From a bacterium SCSIO 12643 (GTDB taxonomy: Bacteria; Bacteroidota; Bacteroidia; Flavobacteriales_G; Salibacteraceae): 64,000 nucleotides of DNA. The translations under genes and the position numbers were made by a program. The first letter of the stretch is position 1. Each line of letters opens with the position of its first letter. Location: assembly GCA_024398135.1 (NCBI GenBank), contig CP073750.1:2728001-2792000 (forward strand), written 5' to 3'. This document shows, piece after piece, positions 1 through 8,062 of this stretch. The notes under the pieces are model-generated. The model was not told the DNA's origin. It ran no database searches and saw only the letters and a program-made list of their open reading frames with translations.

Positions 1-416
1 ACTTCTTTTGCATTTAAGTCAAATTCGCGGTGTTCGTTGATCGGACCTAGGACCTGATCTTCCAAAGTCTCGAATTTACCATCGGCCATGAAGTACGGAT
101 GATTTCCAATGTTTGAAAGCGTTGGAGTATTTCTGGTCACATGACGTCCTTTGATGCCTTCTCCAAGCGGTAAGTGATCGGCAAAAGCTTCTGTGATCAA
201 ATGACAGGACTGGCAACTTAGCGTAGAATCCTGGGATAATAAAGTCTCAAAAAATAAGGAACTCCCAAACTCAATACTGGCTTCAGATAATGGATTGTCT
301 TCAGGAAAGATGACCTCTGGTCGTTCCCATTTGACTTGAGTTCCGGTTGTATCCCATAAGGAAGATCTCCATAGAATAGAGATAGCCGTTAATAGTATAG
401 CAAAGGATTTGATCAT
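1..416 (-). CDS. Di-heme cytochrome c peroxidase (MauG/CcpA family), partial
   Basis: The N-terminal 138 residues or so of a periplasmic or surface di-heme peroxidase; the gene runs off the left edge. The ATG lies at 414-416 and is followed by a hydrophobic segment (residues 4-15). Residues 68-72 read CQSCH, a c-type heme attachment motif. The downstream stretch GRHVTRNTPTLSNIG and then EDQVLGPINEHREF match the loop that follows the first heme in this family (substrate-side N-terminal domain). The second CxxCH domain is expected outside the window. Two full-length relatives occur at 45.3 and 46.4 kb on the other strand, so the genome carries at least three. Family assignment is firm; electron donor and substrate (H2O2 or protein) cannot be told. 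Confidence 0.85.
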   Translation of the reverse strand, partial: MIKSFAILLTAISILWRSSLWDTTGTQVKWERPEVIFPEDNPLSEASIEFGSSLFFETLLSQDSTLSCQSCHLITEAFADHLPLGEGIKGRHVTRNTPTLSNIGNHPYFMADGKFETLEDQVLGPINEHREFDLNAKE

Positions 417-471
417 TAATGTTTAGTTAATCATGAGATGTTAAAGATATACCAGATTTAAATGTTATGTA

Positions 472-1089
472 TTATTTGATTCTTCTTCTTTTAAAACGGT
501 AATGTCTGGCTTCAGAACCTGAAATGTCTAGAAGAATCAATTCTTTTTCATTTAAGGCAATTATTTTAAAAGCTCTCGTTTTTGGCGCTTCATAAAGCTG
601 AAAACCATGATGTCTAAATTTTTTGAAGCTAACTATATGATTTAACGTATCTAAATGAAATACAGCAACACAATGACTAAAGAAGATTTTTTCCTGATTT
701 TCAAAATCCCATTCGCATGGGCATGTTGTATCTCCACTATTTAAGTTTTCTTTAAAATTTGTATTCCACCATTCAGCCCTGTTTTGATCAATCACGTAGT
801 AATTGAATTTTAGAATATCGTAATCTCTGGAAATTTTTGGTTTTTGTCGGATAGAATAATGATAGCCCCATTTATTAAGTTTGCCTTTTAATTCATTTTT
901 AAAACCAACTTGAACCAATTGAAAGTCACAAGAATCTAGATTTAAATATTTGTAATCTATTTGTTTTTGACCTAAGGATTGTTCGCTGATAATCAACAAG
1001 AAAATAATGACAAGCTTTTGTAGGTATGGGTTGGATTTAGTAATCGTAAAAGACGTCATAAATGCCATATTCAAATTAACCATTTGCAT
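472..1089 (-). CDS. Secreted hypothetical protein
   Basis: Not recognised. The protein has up to 205 residues. A hydrophobic segment (about residues 26-40, LVIIFLLII) ends in a GQK site, as in Sec signal peptides of this phylum, so the mature chain should be extracytoplasmic. Several in-frame ATGs (residues 1, 3, 8 and 11) precede the segment, and the true start may be as far in as position 1059. The rest is a mixed charged/aromatic chain with four cysteines, including a CPC pair near residue 123, and a basic C-terminus (RFKRRRIK). It is encoded on the same strand as the partial peroxidase and the barrel protein, with gaps of about 50 bases on each side. Confidence 0.55.
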   Translation of the reverse strand: MQMVNLNMAFMTSFTITKSNPYLQKLVIIFLLIISEQSLGQKQIDYKYLNLDSCDFQLVQVGFKNELKGKLNKWGYHYSIRQKPKISRDYDILKFNYYVIDQNRAEWWNTNFKENLNSGDTTCPCEWDFENQEKIFFSHCVAVFHLDTLNHIVSFKKFRHHGFQLYEAPKTRAFKIIALNEKELILLDISGSEARHYRFKRRRIK

Positions 1090-1137
1090 CCTTTTTTTTA
1101 ATGATTCTAAAGTTCCAACTCATCTGTGTTACGACCT

Positions 1138-1755
1138 TTACTTTAGTTTATACGTATACCCGAGCTGAATCAAAGCGCTAATATCTTCACCTCCACGATA
1201 CCAATGATCTGGTCGGAATGTGTTTACCGGGTCAGTCCATAATAGCGAAGGAGTTAGATTTAAACTGGAATTTTCAGAAAGAGAATAAGAAAGAATTCCG
1301 CCTATAGAAATACTCATGAAATTGCGTGTATCAGATCTGCTATTCCATAATTGCAGAGTGGAGTAGTCTTCCCGGGTTATACCCATTCCCCAATTATATC
1401 CAAAGTTTAATTTTTTAGTTTGATTTAGATGTTCTAATAATATGGAGGTGGTCAACGTAGAGACTTCTCCACTATAGGTGTAATTACGTGTGCCATAACC
1501 TGTAAATCGGGTGCTTACGTAGAGTACATTAAATCTAATTCCGAAATAAGCATCGGTAGGAGTGTATTTTAAATTTAACCCTGTTGTGATGGAAGCATTG
1601 TAGTCAATTTGATTTCCTGAATCAAAGTTTTCTCCCATATAAGAGGAACCTGTTCCAAATTCAAATCCTGCAGATAGAGATTGTGCTGTCATATGGGATG
1701 TAAATGCAAGGAGTCCAAAAAGAGTAATGGTTAGATGCGTGAGGATATTTTTCAT
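1138..1755 (-). CDS. Outer-membrane beta-barrel protein (porin-like)
   Basis: This is a 205-residue protein with a clear signal peptide (MKNILTHLTITLFGLLAFTSHMTAQ). The mature part has alternating hydrophobic/polar strands, glycine- and aromatic-rich turns, and a terminal aromatic strand ending LGYTYKLK, all typical of an eight- to ten-stranded outer-membrane barrel of the general Bacteroidota type. The motif FEFGTGSSYMGENFDSGN early in the mature chain resembles the first hairpin of such barrels. No specific substrate can be inferred. It is a single gene, 48 bases from the next upstream stop and about 100 bases from the hydrolase gene. Confidence 0.7.
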   Translation of the reverse strand: MKNILTHLTITLFGLLAFTSHMTAQSLSAGFEFGTGSSYMGENFDSGNQIDYNASITTGLNLKYTPTDAYFGIRFNVLYVSTRFTGYGTRNYTYSGEVSTLTTSILLEHLNQTKKLNFGYNWGMGITREDYSTLQLWNSRSDTRNFMSISIGGILSYSLSENSSLNLTPSLLWTDPVNTFRPDHWYRGGEDISALIQLGYTYKLK

Positions 1756-1861
1756 TTTTTAAGATTTAAGTAATTCGATTTTATATAACGAAAAGTATTG
1801 ATAAGTGTTGTATTCAAATAATGGCCTAAAATACATCAATTGAATGAGATGAATATTTGAA

Positions 1862-2647
1862 TTAAGATACACTATATATGAAATTTTCAAGTGTTTGGTT
1901 AAATAGAACCGGAGCATCCAGATTGGCAAAATGACCTGCTTCTTGTAATTTGGATAGTTTAAAATGACCTCTTTTATTGAACTCGGAAATAGTACTATCA
2001 ATGGACTTATTGATGTCGTGATCTTGTGCTCCTTTAATAATCATGGTAGGTGCGGATGAGTTCTGAATGACAGTCAAATAATTGAAATTAGCTAAATTGG
2101 GAAGTATAGCTCGAATCACTGATTTATCGGATTGACGGATCATTTCCTGAATCTGTTCTTTGGATGATTTGGTTTGACCAGCGACTTTTGACATATGGGC
2201 AATGAAATTTAGACTTAGGAATTTATAAGTGAATTTCATAAGTCCTAAAGTGAGATTTGAGGTGTTTAATTGGGCAGTGGTTCCAAACGTAGTAAATGAT
2301 GAAATAATTTGCGGTTTGGATTTAAGAATTTCGTACCCTACATTACCTCCCATTGAGTTTCCTACATAGTGAATTTTATTGATGTCTAGTTTGTTTAGTA
2401 ACTCAATAATATCATGAGCCATCTTAGAAAGTTTAAAGTCAGAACTGTCGAAATTTCCGGCTAATTTTGAATTCCCATGGCCTCGAAGATTCACAGACAA
2501 AACCTTAAGTTTTTCACTAAAAAAATCATGTTGAAGTTTAAATTGAGAAAGGTTGGCACCTAAACCATGCACGAATACTATCGTTTCTGTATTTTGTTCC
2601 CCGGATAAGTGGTATTCTATATCTAAATCCTTGAGTTGTTTTTTCAT
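1862..2647 (-). CDS. Alpha/beta-fold hydrolase
   Basis: A 261-residue cytoplasmic alpha/beta hydrolase. The oxyanion-hole motif HGLG is at residues 27-30, the nucleophile elbow GNSMGG has Ser98, the acid is probably Asp209 (GAQDHD), and the general base is His239 (EAGHF). Spacing is typical of the esterase / haloperoxidase-like / MenH-like branch. There is no signal peptide and the start MKKQLKDLDIEY is standard. The substrate is unknown. A second, distinct alpha/beta hydrolase lies at 4775-5542. Confidence 0.85.
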   Translation of the reverse strand: MKKQLKDLDIEYHLSGEQNTETIVFVHGLGANLSQFKLQHDFFSEKLKVLSVNLRGHGNSKLAGNFDSSDFKLSKMAHDIIELLNKLDINKIHYVGNSMGGNVGYEILKSKPQIISSFTTFGTTAQLNTSNLTLGLMKFTYKFLSLNFIAHMSKVAGQTKSSKEQIQEMIRQSDKSVIRAILPNLANFNYLTVIQNSSAPTMIIKGAQDHDINKSIDSTISEFNKRGHFKLSKLQEAGHFANLDAPVLFNQTLENFIYSVS

Positions 2648-2722
2648 GAAAACTTTAAATTCTGTAAGCTGTAAAAGGAAGGCAAATCTGGGATTTAAAT
2701 GAATATGTATTGTAGCAGGAAT

Positions 2723-3568
2723 TTAGCTTTGTTGCTCCTTATTATTTAGTTTTCTAATAACTTTTTTCTTTCTTGAAGTTTGGATGTCGCATTGATTTAA
2801 TGACGCTTTCATTTTGCTTAAATCGGCTTCTTCATGGAAATAACCTAGCTTAAGGGTGAAAGTAAAAAAATCTAGTTCATCCAGCTTTTCAACTTCCTGC
2901 AAAAACAATGTAGGTTTATTTAGGATGATAACTTCCAGACTATTAAGGTCATCGCTGCATTCATCAAAGGTAGATAAGAATTCAGAAATGGTTTCAGCAT
3001 TGATAGATTCACTTGCGTTTTTTAATTGATGAAATCGATTTTGTTTGGCTTTTTTGATAGATAATATTTTGGTTGACAATTTTGTTTCTAGAATAGTTTC
3101 ATTGATCAAATAAGCATCAAAGCATAAATTGGATAAATCACTTATCCCATGATAGTCAAGACCATGTTTGTAGGTGTCGAATTCGACATTGTCAGATCCA
3201 ATTTCATTTCTGGCCATTTGATCTATATCGGACATCATTTTCCAATATGAGGCACTGTTTCGAATCAGATTTATGGTAGTATCACAGATTTCATATTTCT
3301 GATAGAACTGTGGTTTTCTTCTTTTATTTTCCTGAAGCCCATTTTCGGTAACATTAAATATCTCTAAGGATAGTGTATCCGTATCAACTAACCAGTATCG
3401 GTTTTTAAAAAAGGAATAGTTTTCTCGAATTCCTAGATCTCCATCCGGATAAATGATATGAAACTCTGAGAACAATCCTGATTTTGTATTCATGAATACG
3501 CTATCTGCTTGGGCAAACAGAGCTTGTGAAAGGAATAACGCAATGATGATTGGAAATAGTTTTTTCAT
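2723..3568 (-). CDS. Secreted hypothetical protein
   Basis: Not recognised. The start is taken at MKKLFPIIIALFLSQALFAQ (ATG at 3566-3568), a clean signal peptide; the longer open frame to 3646 would invade the next gene. The mature part of about 260 residues is acidic and lysine-rich. Its C-terminal half resembles the short helical segments (NLCFDAYLIN, EADLSKMKASLNQ) of all-helical secreted proteins. It ends with a basic tail (SRKKKVIRKLNNKEQ). It follows the deiodinase-like gene on the same strand, 64 bases downstream. Confidence 0.55.
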   Translation of the reverse strand: MKKLFPIIIALFLSQALFAQADSVFMNTKSGLFSEFHIIYPDGDLGIRENYSFFKNRYWLVDTDTLSLEIFNVTENGLQENKRRKPQFYQKYEICDTTINLIRNSASYWKMMSDIDQMARNEIGSDNVEFDTYKHGLDYHGISDLSNLCFDAYLINETILETKLSTKILSIKKAKQNRFHQLKNASESINAETISEFLSTFDECSDDLNSLEVIILNKPTLFLQEVEKLDELDFFTFTLKLGYFHEEADLSKMKASLNQCDIQTSRKKKVIRKLNNKEQQS

Positions 3569-3632
3569 TTTATTAAATGAGGTTAACACGGTGATAAAGA
3601 TAGATTTTTGAATTAACGAAGAAGGGTGCAAT

Positions 3633-4316
3633 TTATTTTTTTGCATCCGCTTCCTGATGTTGTTTGAGAAGTTGTGGCAATCCTTTTAAAAATTCAAATA
3701 GTGCTCTAAATCCACCGATTAAAAGAGTCCGTATTGCAACATATATGGGAGGCTTGACGACACTGTAGTAATCGTTGGTTTCGATTTGATTGGGGTGTTT
3801 CAAAACTTTTTTTAGCGCTTCTATATTGGTCCAGTTTGCTCTGAATTTAATGATACCATCTGTTCCTATCACATAGGTCATATTGGGCATCGCACCGTAT
3901 AGTTTATGAGCTGTACCATCTAATGAATCCACTAAAACCACGCGTTTCTCATGATATAAACGCCACATGGATTTGGCATTTTTCATTTTGTCTTCGAATT
4001 GGGAAATTTCTTTGGTTCTGCCTCCGGGGTGTGCTTCACGTACATACAAGAGCAAAAAGTGCATGTCAGGATATTGTTCTTGTAATTGATTCATAGGACT
4101 TTTTGTATTGGCATACATGGGGCAAGTGATGCTCCCCGTATCCAGAACAATAGTTTGATCCAGGAAATCTGATAATCTAACGGTATTCCCATCTAAAGTT
4201 GTGGTCTCAAAATCAATGAATGATTCTCCCGGTTTGGGACCTTTAAAATCATTAAAGTTATAGTCTGTAGGGTTAAAGTGCTTGTAGTTATAGTTGGAGG
4301 TGTTTTTATCTTTCAT
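3633..4316 (-). CDS. Iodothyronine-deiodinase-like redoxin (T4_deiodinase family)
   Basis: This 227-residue thioredoxin-fold protein lacks a signal peptide. After a redoxin-like opening (PGESFIDFETTTLDG, residues 30-44) comes GSITCPMY (about residues 62-69). It aligns with the selenocysteine motif of animal deiodinases, with Cys where they have Sec and Ile where they often have Cys. YVREAHPGG follows, matching the deiodinase EAH motif, whose His is catalytic in the animal enzymes. VVLVDSLDGTAHKLYGAMP then matches the conserved VVDxxxNxxxxxYxAxPxR region. Bacterial homologues are known but their substrates are not; reductive dehalogenation or peroxide/disulfide reduction are both possible. It overlaps the upstream 155-residue gene by 11 bases, indicating translational coupling. 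Confidence 0.75.
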   Translation of the reverse strand: MKDKNTSNYNYKHFNPTDYNFNDFKGPKPGESFIDFETTTLDGNTVRLSDFLDQTIVLDTGSITCPMYANTKSPMNQLQEQYPDMHFLLLYVREAHPGGRTKEISQFEDKMKNAKSMWRLYHEKRVVLVDSLDGTAHKLYGAMPNMTYVIGTDGIIKFRANWTNIEALKKVLKHPNQIETNDYYSVVKPPIYVAIRTLLIGGFRALFEFLKGLPQLLKQHQEADAKK

Positions 4317-4773
4317 AAGTTGGTCTATTATAATATTCTAATATAACGCCTTCATGATGAATAATGGAAATTAAGTTTTCGTTTGGTTGGATAAATATGA
4401 AATCCAAAGGTTGAACAAAATCCGTTTGGTGAAGATTTGGGTATGTGCTTTCCGCAAATTCGATGAGTTTTTTCCCTTGAACTTTATAACTCATTTGTTC
4501 TTTAAAACACGTATCCGAAATGATAAAAACCGAATCTGTAGTCTCTAAATTAATTGGGGTTAAAGCTATAAATTGTTGAACTGAAAAATCACGTATGCCG
4601 ACTTCAAAATCAGACCAGTTCGGGATTGATTTTCTTTGAAGAAAACAATTTGATTCCTGAGCTAGTTTGAAAATACCGTTAGGTGTTAAATCAAAATCAC
4701 TGGATGATGAATGATTCAAAATATTTTGAATGATTGATTTGGTTTCCTCAAAGGTGATACGCTCAAAGTTCAT
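4306..4773 (-). CDS. Hypothetical protein coupled to the deiodinase-like gene
   Basis: Not recognised. It is a soluble, acidic 155-residue protein without a signal peptide, beginning MNFERITFEETKSI. It contains an early helical segment and then a beta-rich half (DSVFIISDTCF, PLDFIFIQPNENLISIIHHEG). The pattern could fit a small SMI1/KNR4-like or immunity-type fold, but no motif proves that. Its stop overlaps the start of the deiodinase-like gene and its start lies two bases from the alpha/beta hydrolase stop, so the three genes (4775-5542, 4306-4773, 3633-4316) look like one transcript. Confidence 0.6.
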   Translation of the reverse strand: MNFERITFEETKSIIQNILNHSSSSDFDLTPNGIFKLAQESNCFLQRKSIPNWSDFEVGIRDFSVQQFIALTPINLETTDSVFIISDTCFKEQMSYKVQGKKLIEFAESTYPNLHQTDFVQPLDFIFIQPNENLISIIHHEGVILEYYNRPTYER

Positions 4774-4774
4774 C

Positions 4775-5542
4775 TCAAGAGTTTAACTGCTGTACAAATA
4801 CTCCGGCTTTTTCTAAAATCAAATCGGGAACCTCTTTATGAGGTGTATGTTTTACTTCAGGAATGATTAATGGGGTGGCATCTTTAGATTGCGAAACAAT
4901 ATCTTCAACCTGTTTTAAAGTCCCATATTCATCTTTTTCTCCCTGAATGATTAATGCCGGACATTGAATGTTCGGAAGAAACTTCTCGATATTCCAATGT
5001 TTAAATTCATCAGTGGTCCAGGTAGCAGCCCAGGCCCAAAACAGATCTTCTGTTTTAGGCCCGTGATATTTATCCAGTTTCGTTTTTAAGTCTGTGTTTT
5101 TGTATAATTCCTGAGCTTCTTCGATTCCTTTAATAGTCACATCTTCCACAAATATGTGCGCACCTTCGGTAATGACTCCTTTTATTTTGGAAGGATATTT
5201 TCCTGCGGCAATTAAAGCTATGGAACCTCCATCGCTATGACCGAAAAGGATGGCTTCTTTAATATTCCAGTGATCCAATAATTCGGATAAAATATCAGCT
5301 TCCAATTCCATATAATACAAGTCTCTTTGTGCATAGGAAAAACCACAGGATTGACCATAACCTTGTCTATCGTAGATCAGAACGTTACACGATGTAAGTT
5401 CTCCGAGTTTCTCAGGAAAATCTCTCCAGAGTTTAATACAACCCAAAGAGTCATGTAAAAAAATGATGGTACGCTTTCCAGGATAACGGTTTATTCGCTT
5501 TACAGCGATTTCACTTAGATTTAAATTAGTCTTTGTATGCAA
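4775..5542 (-). CDS. Alpha/beta-fold hydrolase
   Basis: A 255-residue alpha/beta hydrolase. LHDSLG around residue 30 gives the oxyanion turn. YDRQGYGQS (58-66) is the conserved strand/turn before helix A, GHSDGG (101-106) is the nucleophile elbow with Ser103, GEKDEYG carries the acid, and VKHTPH carries the catalytic His. The DRxGxGxS and GHSDGG patterns are close to 3-oxoadipate enol-lactonase / BioH-like members, but the substrate is undetermined. It is the first gene of an apparent three-gene operon with the 155-residue protein and the deiodinase-like redoxin. Confidence 0.85.
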   Translation of the reverse strand: MHTKTNLNLSEIAVKRINRYPGKRTIIFLHDSLGCIKLWRDFPEKLGELTSCNVLIYDRQGYGQSCGFSYAQRDLYYMELEADILSELLDHWNIKEAILFGHSDGGSIALIAAGKYPSKIKGVITEGAHIFVEDVTIKGIEEAQELYKNTDLKTKLDKYHGPKTEDLFWAWAATWTTDEFKHWNIEKFLPNIQCPALIIQGEKDEYGTLKQVEDIVSQSKDATPLIIPEVKHTPHKEVPDLILEKAGVFVQQLNS

Positions 5543-5591
5543 ATTGCTCGTTTTTGTTTTGAGACTTGAAAGGGGCTAAAGTATCTATTAT

Positions 5592-6065
5592 TTATTTCCC
5601 AATGGTTGTATTTGGAAGATGTTCAATTTTAAAATTACACGAATTGGCGATGAAACACATTTTATTGGCCTCTTCATGCAGTTCATTGGCTTTAGTGATC
5701 ATATTACCGTCTGTGATTTTTACTATTGGATGAAGAGTTACCTCTGTAAATCTACCACTTCCGCTTTGACTTTCTTCCATTACTCCTGTGGCATTATCAG
5801 AATATTCAGTAACCACGATTTTATGCACTGAACATAAATGTAAATACCAGAGCATATGACATGCAGACAAGGAAGATAAAAACAAATCCTCTGGGTTGAA
5901 TTTGGTTGGATCACCTAAGAATGATGGATCGGAAGAACCTAAAATACTATTATATTTTCCCTTGCTGGTAATGGTATGGTTGCGGTTATAGGATGTATAA
6001 TTCTGTGTGCCATTTCCCTCGTTTCCCGTCCACTCAATTTTGACTTCGTAATTATGTTTTTTCAT
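5592..6065 (-). CDS. OsmC family peroxiredoxin-like protein
   Basis: This 157-residue protein has the OsmC/Ohr signature NPEDLFLSSLSACHMLW, in which Cys69 is the expected peroxidatic residue. A later MCFIANSC contributes cysteines near 136 and 142, one of which should be the resolving partner. The N-terminal part (TSYNRNHTI, GSSDPSFLGDP) matches the YhfA/OsmC-like branch rather than Ohr. Members reduce organic hydroperoxides in the cytoplasm. It stands alone, 49 bases after the hydrolase gene start and on the same strand. Confidence 0.85.
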   Translation of the reverse strand: MKKHNYEVKIEWTGNEGNGTQNYTSYNRNHTITSKGKYNSILGSSDPSFLGDPTKFNPEDLFLSSLSACHMLWYLHLCSVHKIVVTEYSDNATGVMEESQSGSGRFTEVTLHPIVKITDGNMITKANELHEEANKMCFIANSCNFKIEHLPNTTIGK

Positions 6066-6098
6066 ATAGAGCTATCACCTTTTTAAGATGATGTGGTT

Positions 6099-6497
6099 TT
6101 AGTTGAACGCATTCCAAATTTGCTCAGTCGGTTGTAAATTCTCATAAAGTTGTCGGCCATTTGGGAGCTCATTTATTCTATATTTTCTGAATTCGGAATC
6201 ATACCAGGAACCAAATTCTTTTTTGAATTCTAATGAAGCACCAGTGACATAGTACCATTTTTTCTCAGCATCTCCAGGCCTGGCTCCAAAAAATAAAAAG
6301 CCATAATAATCTTGGGCAATGGATAGAGAATCAACATTTTTATATGTCCGTTTTTCTTCTGTTTCCCGGTCAAAAATCAACTCAAATTTTTTAGGGTTGT
6401 TTTTCTTTAAATAAACTCCATCCTTCAACTCAATGGAATCAGAACAGCTTATTATTAAAGTCGAAAGCAATATCCAAACAAAATTTGTTTTCACCAT
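6099..6497 (-). CDS. Hypothetical lipoprotein
   Basis: Not recognised beyond localisation. It has 132 residues with a lipoprotein signal peptide: hydrophobic WILLSTLII followed by the lipobox-like ISC and a Ser-Asp start of the mature chain. The mature part has short beta-type segments (KFELIFDRETEEKRTYKN, WYYVTGASLEF) and no known motif. It is transcribed away from the decarboxylase gene at 6748, with a strong palindrome in the shared upstream region. Confidence 0.6.
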   Translation of the reverse strand: MVKTNFVWILLSTLIISCSDSIELKDGVYLKKNNPKKFELIFDRETEEKRTYKNVDSLSIAQDYYGFLFFGARPGDAEKKWYYVTGASLEFKKEFGSWYDSEFRKYRINELPNGRQLYENLQPTEQIWNAFN

Positions 6498-6560
6498 TTA
6501 TAATTAAATACAATAAATGGCTAAAGATAAATCACCCCGTTAAATTGTCAATCTACTCAG

Positions 6561-6596
6561 GTATAAATACCCGATTTTTAAAACGGGTATTTATAC
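6561..6596. repeat. 36-base palindrome between divergent genes
   Basis: The two arms, GTATAAATACCCG at 6561-6573 and CGGGTATTTATAC at 6584-6596, are perfect inverted repeats of 13 bases around a 10-base AT-only centre. It lies between the divergent lipoprotein (start 6497) and decarboxylase (start 6748) genes. There is no T-run after either arm, so it is unlikely to be a terminator. An operator for a dimeric regulator, or an RNA hairpin in the long 5' leader of the decarboxylase gene, are the likelier readings. Confidence 0.7.
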
Positions 6597-6747
6597 TATT
6601 AAAATTATTCAGCATTAATCAGAGATTTGGAATGCAATCAAGAGCAAGAATTTATAAGAGTAGCTACGATCACTTTTGGATTGCGGGGGCAAAACCTGAA
6701 AACCCTGTTAAAAACAGAGTAGGGAATAACAATTTAATTAAAACATC

Positions 6748-8010
6748 ATGAGTGAAATTACACCCATTCAACTTCCAACACCTATAGATTGGAATACAAA
6801 AAAAGAAGCTGCAGAACAACATATTGCTGCGCTTGATCTGATCTTTGCGAATTCAAGAAACCTTTTGTTATATCTGGATGCATTGTCGCAAGTATGTTCA
6901 GAGCAAAACATCCAAAGTAGAGGTAAGACGGCTTCTTACTGGTTACCGTACCTGCATCGTGAAAAAAACTTGAAGGACTTTTTTACAGAGTGGTTGACAT
7001 TTACGCCACCACCATCAACTCCAGAGACACCGGAAGGTCCTGGGAAGTATATTGTATACTGGGATTACTTCGTAAATACAGACTCAGGTTTAATATTGGT
7101 GAATGATACAGATTTCAAACCCTGGTTCCGTTCGTTCTTAAATTTCCATGGAGACTGGATCAACAGTACATCTTCTACAGGGACTTTAAGCCAATGGATG
7201 ACCTATTCAGGTACAAATGCACATCCTTTTAATATCAATGATTATGAAGTTCCTGAAGGAGGATTTGCATCTTTTAACCAGTTTTTCTTACGTAATTTAA
7301 AAGAGGGTCAAAGACCATTGTGTACTGCTGGACCGGATGCTGATGTAATTGCAGCGCCATGTGACGGTGGAATCTTTTACTTAACGCGTGGCAATATCAT
7401 AGAGAATGTTGCGGATGCTGCTCAGGTAGCGAGCAAAACATATGATTTACCGGGTAAGTCAGATCGTTTTGATTTATTACAGGCGATCCCTGGATATGGA
7501 CGAAATTTCCTGGGTGGACCATTGTTAGATATTCTACTTTGGTTTACGGATTATCACCATTTCCATGCACCGATTTCAGGTAGAGTTATCGAGCAGGGCT
7601 TATATGAAGGTTCGTATAATTATGATTTTGGAGATTATGATCCAAAAGATCATTATGCACCAAATTTACCGCCTGATAGCGATCGTGTAGGTTGGTACGA
7701 AAAATTAGGGAAACATCAGCGTTATGTTTGGGTGATTCAAACTGAAAATCTGGGGCTCGTAGCTATGATAGCGATTGGCTTCTGGGGTGTTGGAAGTATT
7801 GAAAATGCAATCGAAACTAATGCGGTCATTGAAAAAGGACAATACATGGGACACTTCGGTTATGGAGGTTCATCTATTGTATTAGCCTTTGAACCAGGAA
7901 TGGATTTACAGTTTAAAGTAGGTGAAAAACCTGTTGAAGACCCTGACCATCCGGTACTCATGAAGGTGAGACAATGTCTGGGAAAACGCACAGATGTAAT
8001 TAACTGGTAG
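6748..8010 (+). CDS. Phosphatidylserine decarboxylase-family pyruvoyl enzyme (PsiD-like architecture)
   Basis: A 420-residue protein. The C-terminal half is a PSD catalytic domain: FNQFFLRNLKEGQRPL (around 178), APCDGG (about 207), DYHHFHAPISG (about 270, the HxxHxP-type motif), and GGSS (about 373-376). In GGSS the enzyme would self-cleave between Gly and Ser to form a pyruvoyl group. The N-terminal ~150 residues are not part of classical Psd. They resemble the accessory domain found in fungal PsiD-type decarboxylases that act on amino acids such as tryptophan. No transmembrane segment is visible, unlike membrane-bound Psd. A soluble decarboxylase of a free amino acid or related metabolite is therefore an alternative to phospholipid synthesis. 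The gene converges on the glycosyltransferase operon and shares a terminator with it. Confidence 0.8.
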   Translation: MSEITPIQLPTPIDWNTKKEAAEQHIAALDLIFANSRNLLLYLDALSQVCSEQNIQSRGKTASYWLPYLHREKNLKDFFTEWLTFTPPPSTPETPEGPGKYIVYWDYFVNTDSGLILVNDTDFKPWFRSFLNFHGDWINSTSSTGTLSQWMTYSGTNAHPFNINDYEVPEGGFASFNQFFLRNLKEGQRPLCTAGPDADVIAAPCDGGIFYLTRGNIIENVADAAQVASKTYDLPGKSDRFDLLQAIPGYGRNFLGGPLLDILLWFTDYHHFHAPISGRVIEQGLYEGSYNYDFGDYDPKDHYAPNLPPDSDRVGWYEKLGKHQRYVWVIQTENLGLVAMIAIGFWGVGSIENAIETNAVIEKGQYMGHFGYGGSSIVLAFEPGMDLQFKVGEKPVEDPDHPVLMKVRQCLGKRTDVINW

Positions 8011-8020
8011 TTAAAAACTA

Positions 8021-8053
8021 AAAGTCCTGAAGAATGCTTCAGGACTTTTTTTA
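8021..8053. terminator. Bidirectional rho-independent terminator
   Basis: A perfect 12-base stem (AAAGTCCTGAAG at 8021-8032 and CTTCAGGACTTT at 8037-8048) has a 4-base loop and a T-run to 8052. The A-run on the left allows it to work for the minus strand as well. It sits between the convergent decarboxylase gene (end 8010) and the last gene of the minus-strand operon (end 8063). Confidence 0.9.
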
Positions 8054-8062
8054 TGTTTTGTT

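Noticed and set aside
1759-2001. 80-codon minus-strand frame downstream of the alpha/beta hydrolase
   Set aside because: It overlaps the hydrolase C-terminus in another frame and its composition is that of AT-rich non-coding sequence.
6485-6751. 88-codon plus-strand frame between the lipoprotein and decarboxylase genes
   Set aside because: It spans the palindrome and the presumed promoter region, has no signal or motif, and overlaps the starts of both real genes.
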